Of a stretch of DNA of 64,000 nt, positions 53,368 through 64,000 are shown piece by piece. Position numbers and translations under genes: made by a program. Below the pieces are notes generated by a model. It was not told the DNA's origin and searched no databases. It saw only the letters and a list, made by a program, of their open reading frames with translations. Numbering within the stretch: the first letter of the stretch is position 1; the number at the start of each line of letters is the position of its first letter. Source of the DNA: Phylloscopus collybita (Eukaryota; Chordata; Aves; Passeriformes; Phylloscopidae); contig JAJNNQ010000010.1 of NCBI GenBank assembly GCA_027886175.1, positions 1,279,001 to 1,343,000 of the forward strand, read 5' to 3'.

Positions 53368-55366
53368 TTTTAGGTACCTATAATGCATCACATGCACGTA
53401 TATGACTGAGAAAGTATAAGAAACCATATGTTTCTTATTCCAATTGTCCTCTGCACCCTTCTCTCCAAAGAAGGGATAGTAATGAAGTTTTATTACACAT
53501 AAAATTAGCTTCTCTAAGTGCTACCATTAACTAGATAATAAAAAGAGTTGCCTGAATCTTGCAAAAGAATTGTTTTTTAAAATGTCAGTTAATTGCTAAA
53601 TGACTCCAGCTCCTTTCCAACTACTTTATCTTTGCAACAGTGAAGACTTCAGCAACTGACTGAAAGCTTTTATGTCCCTTCATTCCCTGCAAGGAAAGGC
53701 AAGAGACAGAGGGAGCCTCTTACACATTGCAGCAACTTTTGGTGTTGGAGCACCCAGTCTGCCCCTGGCCCCTTTAGTGTCCCCAGGACAGACTGACCCA
53801 CCAAATAACAACTCCTTGGGGTGTTCAGGGCTCTCCCAGGCCCTGGTGGCACCTGGGTGTTCCAGAAGGAAAAGGTACCAAAAAAATGATCACAAACATG
53901 CTTTCAAACATAACATCAAAAGGAGTCTTCTTTGGATTGGTGGGGATGGGTCTACCAGCCCTGAGTTGGGGTTAAAGCTGTTTCAGGTGAGATGTTCTTC
54001 CCTGGAGCCAGGGATGAACCATCAGTGGACAAACAAAGGAAGTGGGATGGGTCAGAGATGAGGGGAAGACTCACACCAACAGGAGCAAAGCCCTGTTTGG
54101 ATCCTCCTTTCAGGCATGTTCATTACTTGCTGTTGGGGATATTCTGTGTGAGGCTGGGATCCCATTCCTGCAGCCCCTGGGAACTGACTCTGCTTGGCTC
54201 TGCCCAGCTCCAGTTCTGTGGATTCCTTTACATCTGTTCTCCTTGCTCGTGGTAGCTACTCATTTAAACCTAGTTCAACAAAGCTTTTGAGAACAGGTTT
54301 AACATTAATCTCATGCTTTGTTGAATAGAAATCATTTCAATTGAAGCCTATGGGTAAGTGTCTGGCTGGAGCAAGTGCTGCTGTTGTGAGCAGCTTTGGA
54401 AAAGCCCATTGGTTCTGTGCCTAATGCCTGAGCATCCCCATGCAGAGCACTCTTATTTGAGAGCAAAAGATCCCAGGAACGTTGGCAGGCAGCTTTCTGG
54501 GCTTTCTAGCTTTATCCACAGCCTAAAGCATCATCAGTAATAGGGAACTGCATCACTGTCTCTTCCACGTCTCCTTAGCCTTCAAGAGTTCTGTTTAGAT
54601 TATTGTATAAATCAGTATGAATCAAGTTTGACTTTGTTTTTATCCAAGGATGCTGTCTAAGCTCTTCTCATACTGCACAGAAAAAACACTCCTTGCTACC
54701 AAATCCTGTCATCTTTATCCAGGTTTTCTTGGATGAAATGTCTGTGGGACTCGAATGTCAAGCTTAGTTCCAGTTTTCTTAAAATCTTACAGGATCTCAT
54801 ATCAAATAGATGGAATTTTCTCCAGCAAAAAAGGCCACCTCTAGGCTGTGGCCAGACTCTGCACCAAGTTTTAATAGGGAGCTCGGAGAATTAATTAGGT
54901 ATGTAAAACTTGTTGGCAGTAATGAGAACTCATGTCCATCACCAAAGCTGGAACCTCTGGTTGAAGAGGTGAATTGCTTGGGAACACATTCAGCACTGGT
55001 TGTTTCTTGTGAGATCCCAGTGACTTCCATGGGAACTCCTTTATGGAAAATCAGTGAAACATGGCACCCTGGTCATTGCTCCTTAAGAGACTTCAATGAC
55101 TTCAATGATTTCTATGACTTCAGCTGCCCCACAAGACAAGGAAGATGGTCTGAACCACGTGATGTGGCTCTGGGGTGAATGTGTGGGTGATGCAGGAAAG
55201 CCAGGTGAGAACTAAGTGGGTTATCTGAAGTCCTGGTGAATAAACTTCTCACTCTACACTGTCAAATTGTCTCTTCTAGATAGATCCACAGGAAAAAAAA
55301 AATGGACTCATGTTTGCAGAGTTGTGTCATATTCCTGAGACAATTTTCAATATCCTGGAATATGAA

Positions 55367-55381
55367 TTTTTTTTTTTTTTT
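55367..55381. repeat. Poly-T tract, 15 Ts
   Basis: Uninterrupted T run. A poly-A run of about 10 lies roughly 75 bases upstream, so the two could pair as a weak hairpin. Confidence 0.9.
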
Positions 55382-56384
55382 ATGTGTGCTGATGGTCCTT
55401 CTGAAGAGAGATCAGAGGAATCTTAAATGTCTTAAAGCAAATCAGAATGTGGTTGTGCTTTTGAATATGCAAAATATCATGACTGGAAGGTCTTTTAGCC
55501 AGGAGTCTCTGAGCTGATGTTGTTCAGGCCGTTGACAATTCCAGTTTCTCTTCCCACAGTGCAGATGTTCACAGTGCTGAAATGCTATTTATGGGTAAAG
55601 AAAGATGCTATTACAATACTCTGGTAATGAAGGGAGAGTTCTGTGGGTTCATTGCTTCTTTGTTAAATACAAAACCCAATAAAGGGATTTGGAAGATGTC
55701 TGGGAGGGATAACTAGCAGAGAGTGAAAAATAGGGAAAAGGAGAGACTGATTGAATGGTATAGATGAGAACACACACAGGCAATTCCCTCTGGTTTATAT
55801 TCTGATCACACAACAGTGTTACTCTGCAGTAACTCCTTGAAGCTAATAGTTTATAAAACAAAATTAGTCTGGAGAGAAAAGCAGGTATTACACGTTTGTA
55901 AAAGGGGAAGAGGAATTTGACCTCATTGAGAGACATTACTGAGGAATAACTGGGGGGCAAATTCTCAAAAGTCTTAAATTGCACTTTGAAATGGATGTAG
56001 GGGCTGTGTACCTGTGATGGCAGAACATGCACAAGTACAAGGAGCTTTGTGCAGCTGCTCCTCAAGGGCCTGGCAGTCAGGGCTGTGTTTGTCAATGCCC
56101 CATGTGTGCTCCAGCAAAGCCAGAGAAATGTGGTGCAGCATCAACAGTTTACACACTTAAACCCAGTTACACATCAGCTTTTAAACTTTCTGTCACTTCT
56201 GAAAGTAGGATTTAGATTCCTGATACAAAGAACTTTTGAAGACTTTCTTCTGCAGCTGAAGCAAGTCAGTGATTTCTGTTTCTTGGGTTATGTGGATCTT
56301 GCCTTTGGCTGCTGGGGCCAGTTTAAAAAGTGGCAGTCACTGCATTGGATTTGCAGGGCCAGATTTTATTGTGGGGTACCACAG

Positions 56385-56700
56385 GGGTGAGAAAATTGTG
56401 TGAGAAGCTGCCAGAAGTTCCCCCGTGTCCCATGGAGCCAACGCCAGCCAGCTTCAAGATGGACCCAACAATGGCCAAGGCTGAGCCTGTCAGGGGTTTA
56501 CAGGAATTACAAGAGTTAAGATGGGGAAAAACCCAAACTTGTGGTTTTGCAGTTGGTGGGAGCTGTGAGAGGAAGAGCTCTGCAGACCCCAAGGTTGTAT
56601 TTTCTGTCCTCTGTCCAGATGAGGGGGGGAGTGACAGAGTGGCTTTGGAGGGCACCTGCTGCCCCCAGGGACACCCCACCCACCCAGGCACTGCCAAGGC
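56385..56700 (+). mobile_element. Old LTR-like fragment of an endogenous retrovirus
   Basis: The phrases gtgagaaaattgtgtgagaa, gccagcttcaagatggaccc, ggccaaggctgagcctgtca and gaggaagagctctgcagacc resemble, in order, a widespread songbird ERV LTR as I remember it. The GC-rich composition explains why long frames stay open on both strands here (56330-56755 plus, 56323-56913 minus). Those frames have no retroviral or cellular domain and are not called. Ends and duplications were not found, so this is probably an eroded piece. Confidence 0.38.
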
Positions 56701-58060
56701 AGCACATCTGGACTCTGTTTGCCAAGCTGTGGTGTTAGTGTGGGCTCTGGAATGACTAGTGATTTCAGGATGTTGTTTTCTAAAGAAATTAGAAACGCTG
56801 GGAAATGAACTCCTAAAATACTGTGTAACATGTGTAACTCTTTGAAAAGTGTTTTGGAGTATCAGCTCTTTGAGGAGGTGAGCACTGTGCATATTAAAAT
56901 GATGTCTTTTCAAAGCTCTGAGCTGTTACTAAAATGTTACAATAAAAAAGTCATTCCCTCCCAAACACATTACCAGTTAATGCAAACACAGGATTTTCTA
57001 AAAAGCCATTCCATTCCTTGGTGCTGAGAGCAAGGAAACAATCCAGAGGCTGCAACCTCATGCCAGTGACCTCCTGTATTCCTCTGGAGAAGAGCATCAC
57101 GCTGAGGCTGTGGCTCTAATTAGGAGACAATAGGCAGGAGGAGCTCCAGAACTTTTGAATGGGGTCAAGAATACCTTTTGATCAACTAACAGAGGCATTT
57201 TAGGATGAAAGTCATGAATGTTAAAAGCCGTTTCAAAACAGCATTGGAATAAGATAAGCAACACTTCAAGCACCTGAGATCAAATAAGCAATTGTTTTGT
57301 GGAAATTCTTGATCAAAGAGACAGCAGTTCCCTGCCTGCTGCATCACCAGGCTGTGAGAGGGGGAAGTCAGCACCAGAATTCAGGTGTATCTCAGCTTAA
57401 AACACTGTACAGACATGGGCAGCTGCACCCTGCAGGAGCTGAGGATACATCCCTACCTCCAGCACTACAGGAAACAACAGAAGTATTTTCCTACTTGAGT
57501 TCCAGATGCAGGGAGAAAAAAGGATGTTACCAAGGGGAAAATGCAATATGCTGACCATCTGGTGAGGCACTTGCAGGCAGGGTGAGATCTCAGCTACAGG
57601 AATGGATCCCCCACATCTCTCTTAGCCAGACTGCCAGGCAGCAGTAGAGATGCAGAGAAGATTTGGCTATTAAGAGGTGCTGTGAAATACCACAGTACTT
57701 GAGAGGATTAACATAACCAGGCTTCAGCTGCTTGACTCTTTGTATGTTTTGCACTTATGTAACATAATGTAGCAATAAATAATGTAGTATTGCATTAGAC
57801 CATATGTTGAACATTAGCAGGAGTGATGTCACACACTAATTACTGTGAACAAATGACCTATGATTTCAAATCCATTCTTTCAGAAATGTGCAAATCTAAC
57901 CCTGTTGAAAATGAGAAGGACCCAGCAGGTCCTGGCTGAGGAGGCTGGTGAGGTCAGGCCAGGGTCTCAGTCCATGGGGTTGGGATCAGCAGGGTCCCTG
58001 GGCAGGCAGAGGCCTGGCTGGGACAGAACTGGAGACAGACACAGCTCCAGCTTAGCTCAG
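56701..58060. other. Unique intronic sequence, no gene seen
   Basis: Mixed sequence, becoming GC-richer from about 57900. Short frames only. Confidence 0.5.
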
Positions 58061-58104
58061 GCAGTGAGGTCCAGGGCAGTGAGGTCCAGGGCTGAGGGTC
58101 CAGG
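58061..58104. repeat. Short tandem repeat, three ~15-bp units
   Basis: gcagtgaggtccagg occurs at 58061-58075 and 58076-58090, followed by the variant gctgagggtccagg at 58091-58104. Confidence 0.92.
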
Positions 58105-58304
58105 GCTGAGCTTCTGGTTCCTTGGGCTGTGGGTGGTGGTCCCAAGGGAGGCTGGGCAGGGCTGCCCTGTGCACCCAGGACCCTGAGAGCACAGCCCAGT
58201 ATAGAGAACAGGACTGGAATGGCCCTGCCTGGGGGTTCTCTCCAGTGAGGTGCTTCCCCTTGTCCTGGAGCACTCTGGAAGTCACTCCCAGCTGTGTCAG
58301 ATCG

Positions 58305-58385
58305 TGCACAGAATCAGAGTTGGAGGAGACCCCCAAGGTCATCCAGTCCACCTGTGTGACAGTGTGTCACTTTGACCAGAATTTG
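58305..58385 (-). mobile_element. CR1 LINE 3' tail, antisense
   Basis: tgcacagaatcagagttgga, gagacccccaaggtcatcca and gtccacctgtgtgac follow the reverse complement of a CR1 3' end of the 'ggttggaagagacctccaag' subtype. The right edge is approximate. Confidence 0.8.
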
Positions 58386-61300
58386 GCTTTTGCTTACCAA
58401 ATGGGACTTCCTTTCCAAGCTAACTTTTTAACCATCCCATCTTTGAGAACCTTCCTCAGAGGCATGGATCAAATTTGGAACACACTGTCAATGCCAAATT
58501 CTCTCCCTTGTGCAATGCAGAGGTTACGCTGGTGTTCAGCCTTTAGATTCTGAAAGCTGTGTAACAAACTAATGTTTACAGACTATCATTCCCTGTTTCT
58601 CTCCTTGGAATCAGGCACAGCATAGACATTTTTGATAAATTATTAAATATATCCACCAGGTAGTCAGGTTGAGCAGTGTTCATCTTAAAGGCTCAAAAAA
58701 TAGCACATTCCAAGTGCAGTTTTTACTTATTATGCAAGACTTCTTCTGCAAGCAGAAGTGAAGAGTGGGAGAGGTGGAGATACAATTCCATGTGTTGATG
58801 GAGTGATTACTTCAGGAATTCATTTATGTTTGCTAAAAAACTTTATGCAGATTTGTCCAGGTCGTTTGGAGCTCTGCCTCTCAACTGTGCACATGCTGAG
58901 GATTATGAAACCCCACTTAGTTCTCATCTTCTGAATTCCTTTTATCTTGTTTTCACTTTGGACTGCATCACACTGAAATTTAGTGGGAATATGTTACTTC
59001 CCTAACTGCAGAGTTACCATAATGCATTTAACATGGCCTGCATATCAATTACGCTCCTCTAATCGTGGATTAAAGAGTCTGGAACGGCACATATAAAGAA
59101 ATCAAGAATTTAGTTAGGTTTTATAACTGTGGGCTTAGAGTCAGTGAGAAATAAAAATGCATGCAGACTTGGTTTTCCTTCTCTTCCCTTCCTTGGGCAG
59201 CTGCCCAAATGTTGCATCTCTGAGTTAGAAAAAGGAGTAGGGTTTGGCTCCTGTACAGATTCCACATTCACTGAGCTGCTTTCTTCATTTAGTGAGCGCT
59301 CTCTCTGAGCAACACTGGCCACATTCATCTTTATTAGGCTGTAATGGGAGTCACTGCACGGGAAGCCTTGATCCTGAGCTCTGCATAAAACTGCAGCTTG
59401 CAGATGCTCTAATCCTACCAGCTATTAGCACAATAAATTTATAATTGATATATAGGTGGAAGTCTTCCACATCACCTACCTGAAAGCAAGAGTTATGAAA
59501 TTTAATAAACTGCCTGTGTCCTTGGAGCTGTGATCTCTCTTCACAGAGGAGAACAAAATGTCCATCAGTGCTCCTGACAATTATTAGAATCGTTGTTAAT
59601 GTACTATGAGGAGTAATTCACCATCAGGGCAAGCTCTGAGACACAGTAGGCAAATTTAAAATATTTTATTGTGCTAATATTACAGTTACAAGTGATATTT
59701 TAAACCAATTTGCCATGATAATGTCAATGCAGTGCTAAGTAGTTCCTTTTAATGCTGTTCACAGAGAAGCTGATATCCACACAGCAAAGCTTCTGAAAGA
59801 CTGGCTTGATACGAGGGGAAAAGCAAAATCAGGGTGATCCAGCACAGATTTTGTGAGGAGAGGGATGCTGGGTGGGTTTCTGGAAGGGTGGGAGTGCCAG
59901 AGCTGAAGCAGTGTTGAGTAACAAATTGCAGCCAGGACGCACCAGTGACCACCACAGAACTGGTGCAGTGCAGTTTACATCTTCTTCTTTCTAAGGAAAA
60001 CAGAAACACTATAAACAGATGCAAAAATAGTTAACTGTTACCTCCAAGGCACTATTTCACCACATTTCTAGGATATTAAGACAAACTAATCATGTCTCTA
60101 ATAAAGAAATGCTGTTTTTCCTCAGCACTGTGCAAGGGAAGCAGCATCTTCCTGGAAGTGTATATTTGATGAACTGCAGCACTGATTATTTGATTGATTT
60201 AACTATCAGAGAGGTTATAATAATAATAAACCAATTCAAGACATCATTAACTAGCAGAGCATTTGAAATAATACAAATGAGACAATGATTCATGGGCGTG
60301 TTCAGATTTATTTTCGTGGAGGTCTGTTGGGGTTCTTGGGTATTTAGAGCCAGTTTACACAGGATTATGGACACTTACGCAATGCTGTTTTCTGAGAGAA
60401 ATTCTTCATCATAACTAGTTTGGAACCAAGCAGAAAACAAAAAGAGCATCTGGAACAGCAAAAAGAAAGAAACAATATCTCCAGAAGGAATTTAAAAAAT
60501 GCAGAAATTTACAGAGAGCTCAGTATGGGGTAAGAATGGGAACTACCTCCAGCCATCAGATATTGGACAATTAGCTACCTCAAATTTGGTTTGGAAGGCT
60601 TTGGAAAACAAATGGTTCTTTGTTAGCTTTTGTTTGTGCTCCTTCACCTATGGGTGTTAAGGATGCAAATGTGTGCCTTAATGCAATTGTGGAGACAAAT
60701 ATTGGTGATATTTGTGAGTGCTGTGGGTGCCTGGGGTAAAGGTGACTTTTGAGACACATGTGAAGCTGCCATGGGATTAAGGAAATGTAATTTATAAATG
60801 CATTCATTTCATTGGTGAAACATCTGAGTTCCCATTGCTGTCTCTTGCAGTCCATATGAATTTGCCTCCCCACACTGATTGTTTGAGGATCTGTAGCATA
60901 AACAAAGGCTTTGTAAGAATGGCTTCCCCATCTCTCCTTCCTTCTGACACCGTGCACGTCCTTTACATCCAATGGGAAAAACTGATCTCCTGCAGAGACT
61001 TTGGAAGCCACAGAAGAGGCTCCTCTTCCCCTCCTGAGCCTCACGTGAGACCAGGTGGCCTTAACATGGATGTTGGAGGTTTCATTCACATTTTCTACAG
61101 TTTCTCTTTTTTGCTGCAACAAAGGACTTTCTTTAACTAGGCCACCCATTAATGATCAGATACTTTCATCCTTTCTTGCCAGACCCAAAGTCTTTTCTCC
61201 TATCCATAATATTCTTTGCCTGTTTCTGCTTCATAATCAATGCAGGCAGTTTTATTAGTTCCAGGATCTAATTTAACATCAAAAGAATCAGACCACCTCT

Positions 61301-62747
61301 CTGGTGTGTGAATGACTGGCAGACCTGATTCAGGGAGGACGTTTAGTATTTTATAGAACCAGGTTTTCTGTCTGCCAGCATCGCTGCCTTAAACGCAGGG
61401 AGAGCTAAGGGAAACCACGGTGGGTACAAAAGCAGCAGTAAAGAGTTTTTTGTGCCAGATCCCCAAAGTGTGCCTGTAAAAATATTTCCTAAGGCAGCTC
61501 TCCATCACTGCTCGTGTTAAACCTTTTAAGTCCATGTGTAATCTGGTAAATCTTCTTCATCCAGATAGATGGATTTGAATGAGAACTCACCCTGCGAGGA
61601 AAGACTGGCCTGGAGAAGATAACAGTTCTTATTTGTCATCCTCTGTTATTGTAACCATATTACAGGGGATAATGAAGTGCAAGGGACAGCAATTAGTTGG
61701 TGGCAGCACAAGTGATAAGCACAAGCACCAGGACTTTCATATACTGTGGTGTGCAACGCAGCCTATTGATTTAACGGCAGCTTTTCTCCCTTTCACTCTC
61801 CAGTAAAAAACAGCACCGAGATTTATGTGAGCAGCACTGCTTTGGAATACAGATCAGGCTGGTGTGAGTCTTTGGATGCTCACAGTTTAAAAAACCCCAG
61901 CCTAGGTTAATTCATAAAGTGCTTTCCAGACGGGCTGGATGCCGTGTGGTCCCCGGTAGGGCTCCTTGGCTTTGTTCCTCACACCTGACTGCCGATTAAT
62001 CTGCCTTTTAACCGTGCCTGCATGGAGCCACATGCTTGGAGCCACCAGCAATGTGTCTCTCTCCAGGCCTCTCCGAACTGGGTCACCCTTCAGCTATTGG
62101 TTAGTGGGAAATTATTCCCTTTGAGATTCCCAAGCCACTCCGTGGGGCTGTCTATTGTCATGTTCTGGCACTGAGATTGTAGAACAGATTATGGGCAATC
62201 TGTCAGTTCAGGCTGTTCAAGGAGAGATGAAAAATCAGACACGTGTTGCTCTCACACACTGAGCAATTCGAACAAAGACAACAGAAAAAATGTTTTTCTC
62301 CATTTATTATTCCATTATTATTTCCTATTATAGTATGGCAAGTAAAGCGTGAAGTGCTCCTTGAATAGAGAGCTCTGATGATGTATGGCCCTTGGCATTA
62401 TCAAAATGTTCCTGCAGATCCCTATGGAGAATAATTTCAGGTGTCTTAAGTTGGTTTGGATGTTCAGCAGCTTCCACAGACCCTGTGGAGGCTGAGCCCC
62501 ACCCCAAAAATCACCTTTGGTTGCACCTAAGAACACACTTGCCTTGTCAGGGCTGAGGCCCATCAACGACAGGGTGACGATGCATTGAGATTAGTTTGTG
62601 ATTAATGTTTCCTGGCACAATTTTAAACTTGAAAATGAGAACTTAAAAGAATTTATTGTTGATCTTGGAGGGGATTTTAAGATCTGTTGAAATCATGGTC
62701 TTTGAATACAACCAGGCCACCTACATCGTAGGAATCCTTGTATGGAC
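58386..62747. other. Unique intronic sequence, no supported gene
   Basis: About 4.4 kb, AT-rich. It holds the second-longest ATG-initiated frame of the window, minus strand 60580-61149 (189 codons), with no recognisable domain. No transposon was recognised. Confidence 0.45.
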
Positions 62748-62852
62748 TTCCAGAAGTGTCCAAGGCCAGGTTGGATGGGGCTTGGAACAACCTGGGATAG
62801 TGGAAGGTGGAATGAGATGGTCCTGAAGGTCCCTTCCCCTCCAAAGTATTCT
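62748..62852 (+). mobile_element. CR1 LINE 3' fragment
   Basis: tgtccaaggccaggttggat, ggggcttggaacaacctggg, ggaatgagatggtcctgaag and gtcccttcccctccaaagta match the sense-strand CR1 3' region. The terminal octamers are eroded. Confidence 0.88.
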
Positions 62853-64000
62853 CTCTTCCTCCCTCTCTAACCTTGAATTATGTAAATAATGATTTGCAGG
62901 CTCTGCCTTGAGCAGAGTATGGCTTTTTTTGGCTTTGTCTCTGATAAATAATCATCTGCCAGTGAACATGTTTAATATTTTCACCTAATATTGTAGGTTA
63001 AAAAGAGAGTTGTGTTGGAAACTTCATTCTGGTAAAAAAGCAGTGAGATGACAAATGCCACAAATCACTGCAATGCTTAATGTTTCCTAGTCTTGGTTTT
63101 ATATCAGCTTCCAATTATAACAACAAAGGCAGAACCCCAATCTTGATGTAATTAGAAGACATCTAAGCAAATCAAGAATTGAACACATATTTCAGACCTT
63201 AGAATAAACAATCTCAGTAACCTCTTTAGCCATTAAATAAGCCTCTTTTTTGTCCTAAATAAAGGACATTCTGGCAATGGCTGAGCAAGGATGAAAAAGT
63301 TGTGGGGAATTTGAGTTAGTGGGACGATTTCCTTTGGGGCAAGAATTCCCTCCCAGCCCTGACTCTGGTTTGGATGGTTTCTCGTGCTGTCTGTTGGCCA
63401 GGACAGTCACTGGCTGAATCCTCAGCTCTTGGATTAAACCAGAAAACAGCCCCATGGATGCTGCATCCCCTGTGCCCTCAGGCAAGTTGTAGGAGTAATG
63501 ATCCAAAAGGGTTTAGGAGTTTTATTGCGGCAGGGAGGCAGCAGGGGTCAAATCTGCACCAGAAAACCTATAACTAAGTCTGTAATTCTTTTATGGGCAA
63601 AGCTGCAGGGATTTCTGCTTGATTAAGGATTGCATGATTGAGGCCAGTGACATTAACAGGCACAGTGTCCCCTCTGCATCTAAAATAGTGATCAAACATG
63701 ACAGGAAAAGCCATGTAATAGCAAAATCCCAACACTTTCTTGCTGGTAAGAGTGGCTGCATGCTTCCCATGCTTCCCAGCTTTATAAATGGGATTTATTT
63801 CTATTTTTTTTTTTCTGCCAATAAAAGCAATTTTTGGAACTCCCCTGTTGTATTTAATGCATACCTTTTACCTGTCCAGGCTTTGTGCTTCCCCAGCTTT
63901 GTTTTGAGGCTACATGATCAATAAATGTCACTGCTGAAGTGCTTTGCCAGTTCAGGTATCAGAAATGAAAACAGAGGCTCCAGCTCTCTTTTAGTGGTCG
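62853..64000. other. Unique intronic sequence to window end
   Basis: AT-rich, with an 11-base T run at 63804-63814. No exon or transposon recognised. Confidence 0.5.

Larger units (their letters stand above)
48609..56384. other. Unique intronic sequence, no gene seen
   Basis: About 7.8 kb with short frames and no recognised exon or transposon. It includes the homopolymer and polypurine tracts at 53251-53367 and 55367-55381, and a small run of ttcaatga-like 8-9-base repeats at 55090-55123. Confidence 0.45.

Overview
This window is vertebrate, bird-type genomic DNA and is almost entirely non-coding. It is AT-rich and its reading frames are short and unrelated to one another. Interspersed repeats are mostly 5'-truncated CR1 retroposon tails, whose + or - strand ends carry the 'ccattctatgattctatga' type terminus, together with endogenous retrovirus LTR remnants of types common in songbirds. 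A bird, probably a passerine, is the best inference. The class is supported by the CR1 tails. The order rests on my memory of LTR families and is weaker.

The only coding sequence I can support is one 93-nt exon on the + strand (18800-18892). It has good splice sites on both sides and encodes a complete six-cysteine EGF-like module that reads as MEGF11 (multiple EGF-like domains 11), an early extracellular exon. The window therefore appears to be the interior of a long MEGF11 gene: about 18.8 kb of upstream intron and about 45 kb of downstream intron. No further EGF exon, tRNA, rRNA, CRISPR array or second gene was recognised.

Layout: 1-5270 unique intron with a poly-A tract and one CR1 tail. 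5271-5758 is a 10-bp-period tandem repeat running directly into a shortened antisense LTR. 6352-7215 holds two CR1 tails. 10845-11816 is a complete-looking solo LTR flanked by the same 5-bp sequence (AACTG) on both sides, with a CpG-dense core and two CTCF-like motifs. 18800-18892 is the MEGF11 exon. 19033-20249 holds two CR1 tails around a 3 x 32-bp minisatellite. 31280-31456 and 36945-37100 are CR1 tails. 37788-38185 is a probable second solo LTR. 40325-40660 is a 3 x 29-bp minisatellite followed by a GC-rich block. 48487-48608 is a CR1 tail plus an AT dinucleotide tract. 56385-56700 is an old LTR-like fragment. 58061-58104 is a small 15-bp repeat. 58305-58385 and 62748-62852 are CR1 tails.

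No wholly new biological system is visible. The most interesting item is the solo LTR that appears to have brought a CpG-dense block with two same-direction CTCF-like motifs into the intron about 7 kb upstream of the exon.
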